A stretch of DNA of 64,000 nt from Macrostomum hystrix (taxonomy: Eukaryota; Platyhelminthes; Macrostomidae): NCBI GenBank assembly GCA_950097015.1, contig CATNEN010000033.1, positions 2,170,001 through 2,234,000 of the forward strand. Direction: 5' to 3'. Shown in pieces: positions 24,526 through 35,986 of this stretch (position 1 is the stretch's first letter; the number at the start of each line of letters is the position of its first letter). Both the position numbers and the translations under genes were made by a program. The notes under the pieces are model-generated. The model saw only the letters and a program-made list of their open reading frames with translations, was not told where the DNA came from and made no database searches.

Positions 24526-27500
24526 CTAGCAGTAGGTTTTTAGTACAGGCATAGCGAGCCGCAGCCAGAATGGGGCTTTCCTATCAGACGCCTTCAGCGT
24601 TGCCATAGAAACTGGCTGACCGTGGCTAAACAGGCTGTCTCGCTCTTCAGCTAGCCTACTGGCCAGTTGATGACAGTCTGTGGCCAGGCCGAACTGCAAC
24701 TCCAGATCGCGCAATCGGGATCGATGTCCGAAATTGGACGAGCCAATCAGAGTCAGGCTAGCCCGACGACCTTCTCGATCGCCCAGCCACAGGCCTTTGG
24801 CGTGAAAGGTCCAGCCTGGGCGGGCGAATTCTAGAAGCGGGGCGCACTGCCCAGGTGCCCTGGCTAGGGCTGCGGCAAGGAACTGCCGCTCCAGATGCGT
24901 GTACGCAGCTGGTATGTAGTAAGAGAGTCCGGCCGACTTGTAGAAACTGTTGGCCTGGGATCACATGGGGAGCAAGTAGTGAGATGAGGACTGGGTTGGG
25001 GATCAGTGAGATCAGGAATGGGTTGGGGATCAGTGACATCAGGGCTGGATTGGGGATCAGTGAGATGAGGACTGGATTGGGGATCAGTGACATCAGGACT
25101 GGACTGGGGATCCGTGACATCAGGAATGGGTTGGGGATCAGTGACATCAGGACTGGGTTGGGGATCAGTGAGATCAGGACTGGGTTGAGGATCAGTGACA
25201 TCAGGACTGGATTGGGGATCAGTGAGATCAGGACTGGATTGGGGATCAGTGACATCAGGACTGGTTTGGGGATCAGTGACATCAGGACTGGGTTGGGGAT
25301 CAGTGACATCAGGACTGGGTTGGGGATCAGTGACATCAGGACTGGGTTGGGGATCAGTGACATCAGGACTGGGTTGGGGATCAGTGACATCAGGACTGGA
25401 TTGGGGATCAGTGAGATCAGGACTGGATTGGGGATCAGTGACATCAGGACTGGGTTAGGGATCAGTGACATCAGGACTGGATTGGGGATCAGTGACATCA
25501 GGACTGGGTTGGGGATCAGTGAGATCAGGAATGGGTTGGCGATCACTGAGATCAGGACTGGGTTGGGGATCAGTGAGATCAGGACTGGGTTGGGGATCAG
25601 TGAGATCAGGACTGGGTTGGGGATCAGTGAGATCAGGACTGGGTTGGGGATCAGTGAGATCAGGACTGGGTTGGGGATCAGTGAGATCAGGAATGGGTTG
25701 GGGATCAGTGAGATCAGGACTGGGTTGGGGATCAGTGAGATCAGGACTGGGTTGGGGATCAGTGAGATCAGGTCTGGGTTGGGGATCAGTGAGATCAGGA
25801 ATGGGTTGGCGATCACTGAGATCAGGACTGGGTTGGGGATCAGTGAGATCAGGACTGGGTTGGGGATCAGTGAGATCAGGACTGGGTTGGGGATCAGTGA
25901 GATCAGGAATGGGTTGGCGATCACTGAGATCAGGACTGGGTTGGGGATCAGTGAGATCAGGACTGGGTTGGGGATCAGTGAGATCAGGACTGGGTTGGGG
26001 ATCACAGATCAGGACTGGATTGGGGATCAGTGAGATGAGGACTGGATTGGGGATCAGTGAGATGAGGACTGGATTGGGGATCATTGTGGTCAGGATTAGG
26101 GATTAAAGAGGTGAGACAGTTGGTGACTCACAGCGGGCGCAGCGCACAAGACGCTCAGCTGTTGCGGGGCTGCCAGCAGTGCATGAGTGTACTCCTCAGT
26201 CAGATTGAAATAACCGGAGGCCAGGTGTAGCTGCTGAAATCCTGATTGCAGCAGGCAGGGCAGCTGGTCAAGCAGCCGCTGTGTGGCATAGCTATCGTCG
26301 CACACACCCCAAGGCCCCATCTGAGCCATGGCATATATGGTGGTGTCGGTGCCACCAGTAGCCTCGGCTGCCCCTGAATCGGTTGCGAACTCAGCGATGA
26401 GTCGGTTGACCCGATCGCCGACCCATTGACCTGGCAGACGCACCGGCCGGGTCAAGCTGCCATCAGACGATAGTCGATAAGAAGCGTCGGATACCACATC
26501 AACAACACGCTCGAGAAAGTTGCACAGGAGGGGGGCGCCACGGACTAACAGGTAGCGATCCTGCCGGTCTGTGAAGTAGTCACGGCTGAGGTTGGCCCTG
26601 CGGTGGCGACCAAGTTTATATTGAAAAAAACTCTTGTTTTTTTGCAATTCAGCGATTAATTTGTTGATGGACAGGTGAGGATCAGGCATTGGTATTGGGT
26701 AGTCACTGGGCAGGTGAGGATCAGGCATTGGTATTGGGTAGTCACTGGGCAGGTGAGGATCAGGCATTGGTATTGGGTAGTCACTGGGCAGGTGAGGATC
26801 AGGCATTGGTATTGGGTAGTCACTGGGCAGGTGAGGATCAGGCATTGGTATTGGGTAGTCAATGGGCAGGTGAGGATCAGGGATTGGTAATGGTTAGTCA
26901 ATGGGCAGGTGAGGATCAGGGAAGATAACTAAGGTGGCTACATGCATGACAGAGAAGCAAGCTGCAATAAAACACTAAACAATACGCACCCGGACAGTAT
27001 GACCGAATCATCAAACACGTAGATCTTCATATGCTGAAGGCCGACAACTTCATTGAGCCTCTCGGGCAGCAGCTGAGCCCAGCAGGCCCGGGCACCGGTA
27101 CAGTCCGATGCTGACGTCAGCTGCGGCCGTGCCGCCCAGTTGTTCAGCGGCCGCGCAAACTGGCCTCAGCATAGCAGCTGAACTGTTAAGCGGGCCGCCT
27201 CGAGTGCCCCGGGCGGCGTCCAGCAGGAGCCTCACTCGCGGCCTGCGGTTTCCGCTAGCATTGTCCAAGGCGGCCACCATCGACTGGACCAGGCGACGCT
27301 CGTGTGCGCCGCAGCCCAGGTAGAGAGAGGCGAGCACAATGCGACGCTTGGCGCCGCTTATGCCGCGCTGTTAGAGACGGGGTCGGGTTGCCCTTAAAAT
27401 TGATGTATTTTAAAACTTCTAATGTTGCCATGAAAACAGCCAGTAAATTCACCCACAATTAGTGCATTGTAGAATTGCGAGGGCTCCTGAAGCACACTGA

Positions 27501-27555
27501 TATTGCCAGCTTGCACCCGGAATGCTGGCACCAAGTTGAAAACATTAGCCAAAGA
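24526..27555 (-). CDS. PGS1: Mitochondrial CDP-diacylglycerol-glycerol-3-phosphate 3-phosphatidyltransferase, 5' end missing, one frameshift
   Basis: Makes phosphatidylglycerol phosphate, the committed step to cardiolipin, in the mitochondrion. Four exons on the minus strand: 27555..27457, 27367..26990, 26597..26132, 24954..24526. Phospholipase-D fold with two HKD-type motifs, HMKIYVFDD (exon 2) and HAKGLWLGD followed by LIGSSNFG (last exon). LQEPSQFYN, ASLYLG, DYFTDRQDRY and ASGYFNLTE match the family in order. The exon with the ATG and targeting peptide is not visible; it would lie beyond 27556, where transposons now sit. Exon 27367..26990 is 378 nt, but flanking phases need a remainder of two: the frame slips by one base near a CCCGGG at 27087-27092. 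Either an assembly error or a damaged allele. The intron at 24955-26131 is almost entirely minisatellite. Confidence 0.9.
24978..26098. repeat. 27-bp minisatellite filling a PGS1 intron, about 41 copies
   Basis: The unit reads about TTGGGGATCAGTGAGATCAG plus GACTGGG, with GACATCAG, GGAATGGG and GCGATCACTG variants. At 27 bp it codes nine-residue repeats in open frames on both strands; none is expected to be translated, because the array lies between a matched donor and acceptor. Confidence 0.97.
26675..26930. repeat. 39-bp minisatellite in a PGS1 intron, about 6.5 copies
   Basis: Copies of a 39-mer starting GGTGAGGATCAGGCATTGG and ending GTCACTGGGCA, within intron 26598-26989. The last two copies are diverged. 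Confidence 0.95.
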
Positions 27556-27768
27556 CTGAAACAATTGTTAGATCGTTCATGAACACGTCATAAAATACGT
27601 GCACTGCCGCTCTAAGTAGTGTTTTGAGTGCGCTATTACAAGATTTGTTAGTTCAAATTAATTTAAATCACTACTTCCCATGACTGGTTCTAATATACGA
27701 ATATTGATAGGCTGCAGAGGGCTGAAACGAGGTGAAACGCGGGGTGTGGATATGAAGGTGGAGCCACT

Positions 27769-30019
27769 AGATACGTCACTCAATGCAAAAATCTGGTTTT
27801 CGCTCTCATCACACACTTTATGCCATAGACAAACATTCGGCCAGCTACAAGTCGCCAAATTCGCATCATCATCAGCAGCAGCAGTCGTCTCCAGAATTTT
27901 TCTTTTCTTTTAAAGCACAGCACACCAAGGAGAAAAGTATAGAAAAGTATTCGTCTCCAGAATTCTCTCATGCAGCAGTCTCTAAATTCACGCTTCTGTT
28001 GCGTCAGAGGCTGTTTAATATCAGTTTACTCGGCTCCTCCGAAGGACGGAAGAAGAGTGCAGCTTCACAGCTTTCCATCGAAGAATGATATAGCTCAAGA
28101 ATGGCTTCGAATCTTGGAGCTGAATCATTTAAATCTGGATTTCGTAAGGAAGCACAGGCTGAAGGTTTGTGGCCTTCACTTTCGGGACGAAGACTTTGTC
28201 GGACAAGCAGTGGGCAGAAGTAGGCCAGGAGCAAGGCTTCGTAAGAGCACTCTACCGAATTGCGACCGCCACCTAAGAGCCTCCGAAGACTTGGGTCTGC
28301 CGTCAGAAGCGACTATCAGAAGGCATAAGCAACTGCTCTTTAGGCAGGAGGGCGTGTGCTCGAAGATCATCTCGGAGTTGCGTGATTGCATGGAGTGGAA
28401 GCCTGATCGGTACCGGCTCGCAACGCTCTGTGTGGATGCCATGCACCTCACCCCCTCATTACGCTACCATGAACTCACCGACAGCATAATTGGTTGGTCA
28501 ACTGGCAATAACGCTGCTCAGGAGCGGAAGCGGGTAAATCAAGCAGCAGTTGCAATGTTACGCGGCATAGCAGCACCATGGAAACAACCGATTGCGTACT
28601 TCACTTCGTACCACGGCATGAGCCAGCATCAGTTTAGGTCGGCAATTGACACTTGCTTGCGAGCAGCACACTCAGCTGGTATCACAGTCAAAGCTTTGGT
28701 CTGCGATCAGGAGAGCACACAGTGGGCGTACTTGAAGAGCATAACAGTATATGGCAAGTGCAGCATGCAACATCCTATAACTGGAGATGATGTTTACCTC
28801 ATGATCGACATTCCGCACTGCTCAAAAAAATTGCGCAACTGTCTCATGGGACATCGAATACGCGGAGGGCAAGCTGGCAAGTTGGCGCCATGTTGCCGAC
28901 TTCTATGACAGTGAGTGCCGGCGGGAGTTAAAGCTAGCAGTAAAGCTGAAGGAGTGCCATATCAATCCTAAAATCGGGCAGAAGATGCGAGTGGCACTGG
29001 CAGTTCAAGTGCTCAGTCACTCCGTTGCGGCTGGCATGCGCCAGTGAACCACAAACACTGGGCCAGTATATCGGCTTAACTTCGTCTCATTGGTTAGATA
29101 CACCTGTAATTGAGACTCCGATATTTATACTCACAATATCCTGACGTATTCTAGCGGAAAGCATACTTTTCGTAAAGCTGACTACTGCTAGTAGAGTAAT
29201 TTGCGCATCGAACTAAAAGACGCAAATTATCATTATTCTACCGAAATATAAAACTTAAAAAATAAGCGCGAGAGAGGGTGGTGACGGTTCGCTCTTGCTG
29301 TCTTGCATCTCTTATGCCCCCTCTGAATCTATACCCCAGCTATGTGTTCATCATACAGTACAAACATACTTGTGAGCTTGCGTACCTGTGCTAATGAAAT
29401 GATCTGTTTATGTTGCCTAGCAGAAATATTTATACTTATAATATATTGTTTTTACACAAACTGTAAAAAATAATTTTTTCTACTTCTATTTCTATCTCTA
29501 TTTTCTACCACTATGCAATTACCAAAATACTGAATGCTAAATTCAAAATACCCATGTTCTAACCACTTTTAACACCATGGCTCAGTGCCCAAATATTCAT
29601 TGCTGAGTTACTTGATTTACCTATCTCAAATTTTCCCTCGATCTATTTCTTTTATTTTTTTATTCGAACCCAAACTTTGGACCTTCTAAAATTTTTAAAT
29701 TTCTAAACTACTATATTTTACTTTCATATTTATATTTTAATAGAAATGTTTTAATACAAGTATAGAAAATATATACAGCAGCAGAGCCCCCACAAAGGGC
29801 TGACCTGCAGTCCAGATTGGACGAGGCTGTTTAACAACAACAATGTATAAAAACTACAAATAATGATCATCAAATAGTGATACAATGTACCACGTATGAG
29901 TATTCTGGCTAAAAAATAGCAGCATTCATTCATGAAATGGTGCATAGCGCTATCAATGTCTATGGCATAAAGTGTGTGATGAGAGCAAAAATCAGATTTT
30001 TGCATTGAGTGACGTATCT
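27769..30019 (+). mobile_element. P-element-like DNA transposon with 63-bp inverted repeats
   Basis: Terminal (or subterminal) inverted repeats at 27769-27831 and 29957-30019, two mismatches in 63, beginning AGATACGTCACTCAATGCAA. They bracket a THAP/P-type transposase frame. No convincing 8-bp target duplication is seen, so the true ends may differ slightly. The 0.9 kb after the transposase is non-coding. It lies just upstream of the visible part of PGS1 and may sit in that gene's first intron. Confidence 0.85.
27970..29047 (+). pseudogene. THAP-domain P-element-type transposase, frameshifted
   Basis: DNA transposase of the P/THAP9 group. The ATG opens 312 aa. A C2CH THAP zinc finger spans about residues 10-70 (Cys at 10/11 and 15, Cys67-x2-His70). 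A catalytic-domain segment follows, with LCVDAMHL and ALVCDQES as likely acidic-residue blocks and DIPHCSKKLRN, like the DPPHLLK motif of P transposases. After about residue 297 the original frame is garbage, while the neighbouring frame continues as SWRHVADFYDSECRRELKLA to a stop at 29047. One frame change near 28855 therefore breaks the gene. It is also shorter than P-type transposases of 700-900 aa. Confidence 0.85.
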
Positions 30020-30129
30020 TGGGTATTTATAATCTTTGGTGTTAAGTGAGAATGATTCCTTTGAAGTTCTTTAGAGAAAGTACATTCTTTAGTGAATACG
30101 AGTGTTATTTTGCAGCCTATTCTTTTTAC

Positions 30130-32278
30130 TGCTGTCGACATGTTGGATTACGATTCAATACTAGAGAACGATATTAGCAGTCTAAGCTCTGATGAGCTAG
30201 ATTTTTGATGCGCCTTGGACGTTGTGAATCAGATCAAGCAATTAGTCAATGGTCGGGCTTGACGGCTGCACATCAGAGACTGATAGATGCCAAGCTGTAA
30301 AATCCATCTGAGATAGATGATGCATCACTTCTGCAAGAGGTCAGTGAGACTGAGGAGAGCGATCTGCGGCATGTGGAAGATAAAGAAAAGTGTAAATCAA
30401 CCACCAAGCAAACGGAAGCACACGTGAAATGACTGAAGAATTTCTTGTGTGACCAAAACTTGCCGGACAACATCGAGAGTATGCCGTGCATTATCTGTAC
30501 GCATACCTCAGGCTATGGTTTGTGTCGCTAAAGATGGCCGATGGCAAATCCTACGCCATTCGTTCTCTAGTTTGCTTCCAAGCGTCGATTCATCGCTACA
30601 TTTCTGAGAGAATGGATCTCAAGATCATTGGAAATGAACAGTTTGCATCATTTGAGCGTACATTTAAGGCGTGCTTGTCTGCTGCTCTTAAGGAGAAGAA
30701 ACTAGTAGGAGGTGCTAGTCTTGACTTACTTTGACTTATCTGCAGGGCGGTCCGACGGACGCAGTGGGGAGGCGGGAGTCGCCCATTCCGCTAATCCCTG
30801 AAAGACCCGCAATCGGCCGATGGCGCGGGGCCAGTCAGGGAGGTCCGTGTTCGGTCCTTCCTGCAGCTTGTTCCTCGCTGGGGAAGAAAGAGGCTCGTCT
30901 GGTTCCTAGCCCTTAGGAACCGGACGAGCCGCGGGATGTTCTCGGATCTGCAAACATCGTCCATGGATGGGTTTGGTCCGAGGTGATTAAGCCTCTCTCT
31001 GGTGAAGAAAGGGCAGTGGCAGACGAAGTGCAGGGCATCCTCGTCCTCAAGGTTGCAGTGACCAAAACTTGCCGGACAACATCAAGAGTATGCCGTGCAT
31101 TATCTGTATGCATACCTCAGGCTATGGTTTGTGTCACTAAAGATGGCCGATGGCAAATCCTACGCCATTCGTTCTCTAGTTTGCTTCCAAGCGTCGATTC
31201 ATCGCTACATTTCTGAGAGAATGGATCTCAAGATCATTGGAAATGATCTAGTTTGCTTCTAAGCATCGATTCATCGCTACATTTCTGAGAGAATGGATCT
31301 CAAGATCATTGGAAATGAACAGTTTGCATCATTCGAGCGTACATTTAAGGCAGTGCTTGTCTGCTGCTCTTAAGGAGAAGAAACTAGTAGGAGGTGCTAG
31401 TACTCTACTGTCCGATTGAGGATGACGACTTCATGCGCTTGCTTTCGTACTTTGACCAGTCGACTCCGATGCGGCTGCAGATGGAAGTACTTTTTAAGAT
31501 TGTGTATGGTTTCGGTTTTAGAGAACGTGAATAGTTGCGTGGATTGAGCAAGAGAGACCTGCAAATCAAAGAGTATGACGGTGTGCGGTACGTAGATGTG
31601 ATGAAGACTAGTAATGAGAAGGTGATTTCTGCTGACAATCTAACAACGATGAAATCCATCATTCTTGTCGAGACTCCAAATGAGCCTACCACGTGTCCAG
31701 TGCGCACAGTTGAATTATACCTGAGCAAGATACTGATGGACATTGAGTGTCTCTGGCCAAAGCCAATCCAACGTGGTCACAATACTGACGGCTATTGGTA
31801 TCACAATAATCTCGTACTAGGAAGGAACTGGCTAAACAGCTTTTTGAAGACGCTGTGCGAACTTGCTGGTCTTGCTAGCCAGAATCACACCAACCACTGC
31901 ATCCGTGCAAGCATGGTCACAAACCTGATTGAAGATGGCGTCAGTGTACCCCAGATTCAAGCTGTGACTGGCCATAAGCGAGCGGAAAGTGTCGAGCACT
32001 ACAATAAAATACTAAAGTTTTCAAAGAAAGTGGCATCCCTTTGGTGCTGCCTTTGGACAGCACCGTCTACATCAGACATCTCTGTTCTTCCTGTAGCACA
32101 GTCTTCTCCTGTGGTCAAAATCTATACTGTGGTTGGTCTGTCAACAACTGTGTCGCCTGCATTCGCAAACTGCAGTGTTGCAATTGGAGTTCCTTCCGCC
32201 AGAGTACCTAACATTTTCAGCAATTGTAAGTTTGAAAACTGTACAATCAGCATAAACCAAGGGCATGACAGCAACTGA
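30130..32278 (+). pseudogene. Crypton-like tyrosine recombinase, decayed and internally duplicated
   Basis: Remnant of a DNA transposon using a tyrosine recombinase (Crypton type, the source of the DUF3504 domain in ZMYM2/QRICH1). An N-terminal core-binding region is at 30490-30730 (LKMADGKSYAIRSLVCFQAS). The catalytic part runs from about 31400, with GFGFRERE, then TNHCIRAS (His/Arg), TGHKRAES and an active-site Tyr in VEHYNK (about 32005). An early TGA near 30208 and a TAG near 31534 interrupt it. The N-terminal segment occurs as copies at 30449-30735, 31058-31246 and 31247-31400, with a LINE fragment between the first two. Not functional as it stands. Confidence 0.8.
30736..31057 (-). mobile_element. 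Non-LTR retrotransposon 3' fragment
   Basis: The minus strand reads CNLEDEDALHFVCHCPFFTR and then a leucine/arginine-rich tail (31056 down to about 30880), the Cys/His arrangement found at the C-terminus of many LINE ORF2 proteins, followed by a GC-rich 3'UTR-like part. It lies exactly between two copies of the duplicated recombinase segment. The LINE clade cannot be set by eye. Confidence 0.6.
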
Positions 32279-32717
32279 CCATTGTGCTTTTTAGTCACTG
32301 TGACTAAGCTGACAGTTTTTATTGTTTTTAATTCTATTTTGCATCTAAAATGGTTTATAAGCTCGTATTGAGCTTTAATTTTCCATACATTTGTCATGTT
32401 GACATTCTACATGATTTTTGATTTATTTTGTACTAATTAAGTAATAAATGTAAACTAATTGTTAGCTCATAAGTGTATATCTGAGTGGAATTATAATAAA
32501 TGGAACTATGTTTATAGCAATTATGCCTGCACAATTAACATTTATATAGTATTTTTATACTTTATAGAATAGTGTAGTATTACTTTATATATAGAGAAGT
32601 AATATTTAGTATGGTAATTATATTCATTGATTCATTGTGTGTGATTGTTACATCATCTGGCTATTTGGTTGTGGCTATTTTGAGTGCATTTTTCCTAGTC
32701 CGGATATTGAATATAGT
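32279..32717. other. AT-rich, no gene recognised
   Basis: Downstream flank of the Crypton remnant; no coding signal. Confidence 0.6.
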
Positions 32718-33341
32718 GGCGTAAATTTACTTTTGTTTGCGAAATTATTTTCTTCTTTTAAAATGTTAAACAATAAAGCGGATAACATCAACTGGTAACA
32801 CAACTGGCGGGAAACATTTTTAAATGGCACTGAGCATTGCTTAGTTCTGTTCAATGTTGTCCTGACTGTCTCAGATTCCTAAACTGGTAATAATGACTAG
32901 GCCTATTCCAGTACAGAATGCTGCCAAAAGCCTTGGCAGGCCCCGGGTGAAGGCATTGTCATAGATACTCTTGGATATGTGATTTAAAGAGGGCATCACT
33001 AGTGCCATGCCACATAGTCTTGTCAGTACTTGCCGTCAGTTCCATCAGATCCCTTGAATTCATATTTAGTTCCGTCAGTGCCTGTGCTGGCAGAACTTCA
33101 TTCTGTGGCACAATCCATGATGGTCTTAGGGGCTGCCCAGCCATTTGCAAATCAGAAGAGTCTCGAAGTCTCTAAAATCCAAACTATAGTGAGGGCTCAA
33201 TAAAACTTAGCCAAATTTCTGCGCCCCAAACAAATCTACGCGGCTACTATGGGCCATAGACAACTCCCTTTTGTCATTCCATGTCATTGGCACCATTTTA
33301 AAAGAGGAAAATAATTTCGCGAATGAAAGTAAATTTAGGCC
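32718..33341. mobile_element. Non-autonomous inverted-repeat element A with 8-bp target duplication
   Basis: Inverted ends of about 48 bp (32718-32766 and about 33293-33341), starting GGCGTAAATTTACTT on the left and GGCCTAAATTTACTT on the right in complement. Flanking 8-mers AATATAGT and AATATAGG match at seven of eight. No transposase inside; a 63-codon minus frame is of unknown meaning. Related to element B at 35.4 kb. Confidence 0.75.
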
Positions 33342-33349
33342 AATATAGG

Positions 33350-34082
33350 TCTAGTTTATTGTTCAGTTATTCTACAGTTAAAACATAAAATTTAAAAAAC
33401 TAATAGCTATCTAGCAAACATTATAAAACATATTTATTAAATACATAATAGCTAGCTAGGCATAGTTTCTCGATATTAAAATTGTAAACATATATTAAAT
33501 AGGGCCTAGGCTAATTAAGTATTTATGTAATATTATTGTCCCATATATTATAGTTTTGTGCCAGAGTAAAGGAATGGTGCTATTTACTAAGTAATATAGC
33601 ATAGCTATCTAGTATAGCTGCTGTTATATTGGGTGATTAATTATCTGGCTTGATTAGTAACGGTTAGCTTGGTAATGGTAATTTGGTAACTGCTGATATA
33701 AGTAAAGAGGAAATTAGAAATAATTTTCGTAACCGCGAGATTGAAAAAAAACATTTGAGAAACACGCATTTTAACTACTCGTCCTCGTCTGCGATGTTAA
33801 TATTCGTTAAGGCAAATTTCAACAATTAATTAGAGAAGTAGAATAGAATGCATTTTAAAAAACAGTATACTTCTTTGTACGATATAGCTATCCTGAGCGC
33901 TATATGCATGCGCATGTACAACGACGCAGGTAGTAGTAGTTCGTAGTGTTGCCACGCCACAAAATGACACGATGCGCTTTCATTTTCCATTCTGCTGAGC
34001 AGTGTCAGTATTGAAGAAAATTCTGTTAGTTTCTGTCAAAAGAGCTGTTTTTATGTTAGGCATATACTATGTATACTTGGAT
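33350..34082. other. AT-rich, no gene recognised
   Basis: No coding or RNA signal seen. Confidence 0.6.
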
Positions 34083-34498
34083 CCTAGACACTTCGTCATC
34101 TTACAACTTCGTCATCCACTTTGAAGGTAGGACACTTCGTCATTCAGCCAATTGGCATGCTTTAAAGTTTGGTCAGTTCGTGATCTACTAATAATAAGCA
34201 ATCAAGTTCGTCATCAATAAAGTGAGGGTGGGGTGGTGGGGCAGAGGTGTGAACACACTTCACACTCTAAATTGTCAAAAAGAGGTGTCAAAACTGATTT
34301 CATTATAAGAGTTCAAAGATAGGTGCCAACACGATCTGAGGAGGGGTGGGGAGCGGTGGTTCTGTTCTAACTTTGAAAACTTTTGTTTTATATATGACGA
34401 AGTGTCCACAAGTATAAGTCTCTTCGTCATCCACCCTCTGAGATATTGGACAGATTGTTATCTGGATGACGAAGCTGTAAGATGATGAAGTGTCCAGG
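34083..34498. mobile_element. Non-autonomous inverted-repeat element C
   Basis: 36-bp inverted arms at 34083-34118 and 34463-34498 (core GACACTTCGTCATCTTACA) with a few mismatches. More CTTCGTCA words lie inside. No transposase; no clear target duplication. The CTTCGTCA theme recalls the ends of the Tc1-like element at 52.7 kb, but the sequences are not alignable end to end. Confidence 0.65.
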
Positions 34499-35438
34499 TA
34501 CCGTATAGTTATATGGTGTCTGGTCTTTTCGTCTGCTGCTATCTCGTCTGCTATAAACTTGTCTTTAAAACAAGCTTTGTACAAACTTGTCTGCCATAAA
34601 GACAATTAAAACAAAGTCGTCTGTTTTAAAGTTTTAAACTTTTTTTCATTTAACCCCCCATTGAAAATTCCTAGCTACACCACTGATCACATAACAAAAA
34701 GTTTGTAAAACATGTTCAAATTAGTCAAATAATGAAAATAGCTGATCTTCCAGTCACACTTGCATAATAGGGCCTACAATAGCTAGGTGATTAATTTCTT
34801 CTTATTTCAGTTAAGGCCAAGTTTGCCAACTTGTCTTCTCATAGTTTTCACTTGCCTACAAATAAGTCAACTTGTCTTTTGGCAGATGAAAAGACCAGAA
34901 CACAACTTATAATTGCTAGCTGGCTAATTCCATGAGATGACGGTCATTGTGTTGGTGTACATAATAATCATATTTGTAGGCCTACCAAAGACAAACTAAC
35001 TCGAGACTTTGTATGTTCTATATTGATGGGTATGACCTCTAGATTAAGATAATATACATTTTAAAGTAATTTTATTTACTATGTTAATGTAGCAGACAGA
35101 AACTTTCAATGATGGTCATTTTCGGTAAAAGTTGACATAGGCCCCTATTCAAATTTTCAATGTAAGTTCAAGATTCCTGCAAATCAGTCAAGTTTTTGTC
35201 TCAATCAATCATTTGTTGTAGTAAACAATAGCTAGATAAACAGTTATAAACAAATTTCACATGTAAGTAGCCAGTTTTAAGTGTGTTCAAGCATGTTTTT
35301 TCTTAGATGACAATTGTTGGACTGACAGTGATTTGTTTCAAAAAGACCATTGTTTTTTAAAACAGCATAAGGAATCTCTCTATTTTGGATAATATCTTGG
35401 TTTTAAGATTGTTTATAACTAATATTAGTTCTAATAAA
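34499..35438. other. AT-rich, no gene recognised
   Basis: No open frame with family resemblance. Confidence 0.6.
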
Positions 35439-35446
35439 AATATTTA

Positions 35447-35978
35447 GGCGATTTTCCTCTTTTGTTGGTTAAATTATTTTTTCGACAGAAACAAGTTGTG
35501 ACTACTGAGTAATGTCAGAAAACGACAGTAATGGGATGCTGGGACTTAAATTTTTAAAGTTGGATGGAGTTGTTTAACTAAAGACAAACGGTAATGGTAA
35601 ACGACATGTAACGACAGTAAACGACAACAATAGGGCACTGCGTCCCGTAGCTTGCTCTGGCATACAGAGAGTCTCACAAAGTCCAATATGGTTCAACTGG
35701 AGCCCCAGCAGTTCACAGTTCACAGGGGGTAATAGTGCGCAATGCGAGAGTGGGAAGGGGAGCAAGGAGCGAGTGCAAGCTGCTGCCTATACTCCGCCAC
35801 GAACCGAGTAGGTGAGTAGTGCCATAGACATGTGTCAGCAGCAACCCATGTCCTTTCCACTACTGCCATATCATTTTTTCAATAGGCACAATTTCAAATG
35901 CTGCCACGTCACTTTTTCGCGTCTACGCACTGATTCAAATCGAAAAAATAATTTAACGAACGAAAGAGGAAAATCGCC
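35447..35978. mobile_element. Non-autonomous inverted-repeat element B with perfect 8-bp target duplication
   Basis: 39-bp inverted ends (35447-35485 and 35940-35978) beginning GGCGATTTTCCTCTTT, with two mismatches, flanked on both sides by AATATTTA (35439-35446 and 35979-35986). Eight-bp duplications are typical of hAT, P and Merlin superfamilies. The ends share a TTTCRTTCG...AAATTATTTT block with element A, so the two form one family. The interior carries several ACGACAGTAA words and no coding signal. Confidence 0.85.
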
Positions 35979-35986
35979 AATATTTA

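Noticed and set aside
24758-26106. Long frames of nine-residue repeats on both strands
   Set aside because: They lie in a PGS1 intron bounded by matched splice sites and come from the 27-bp array.
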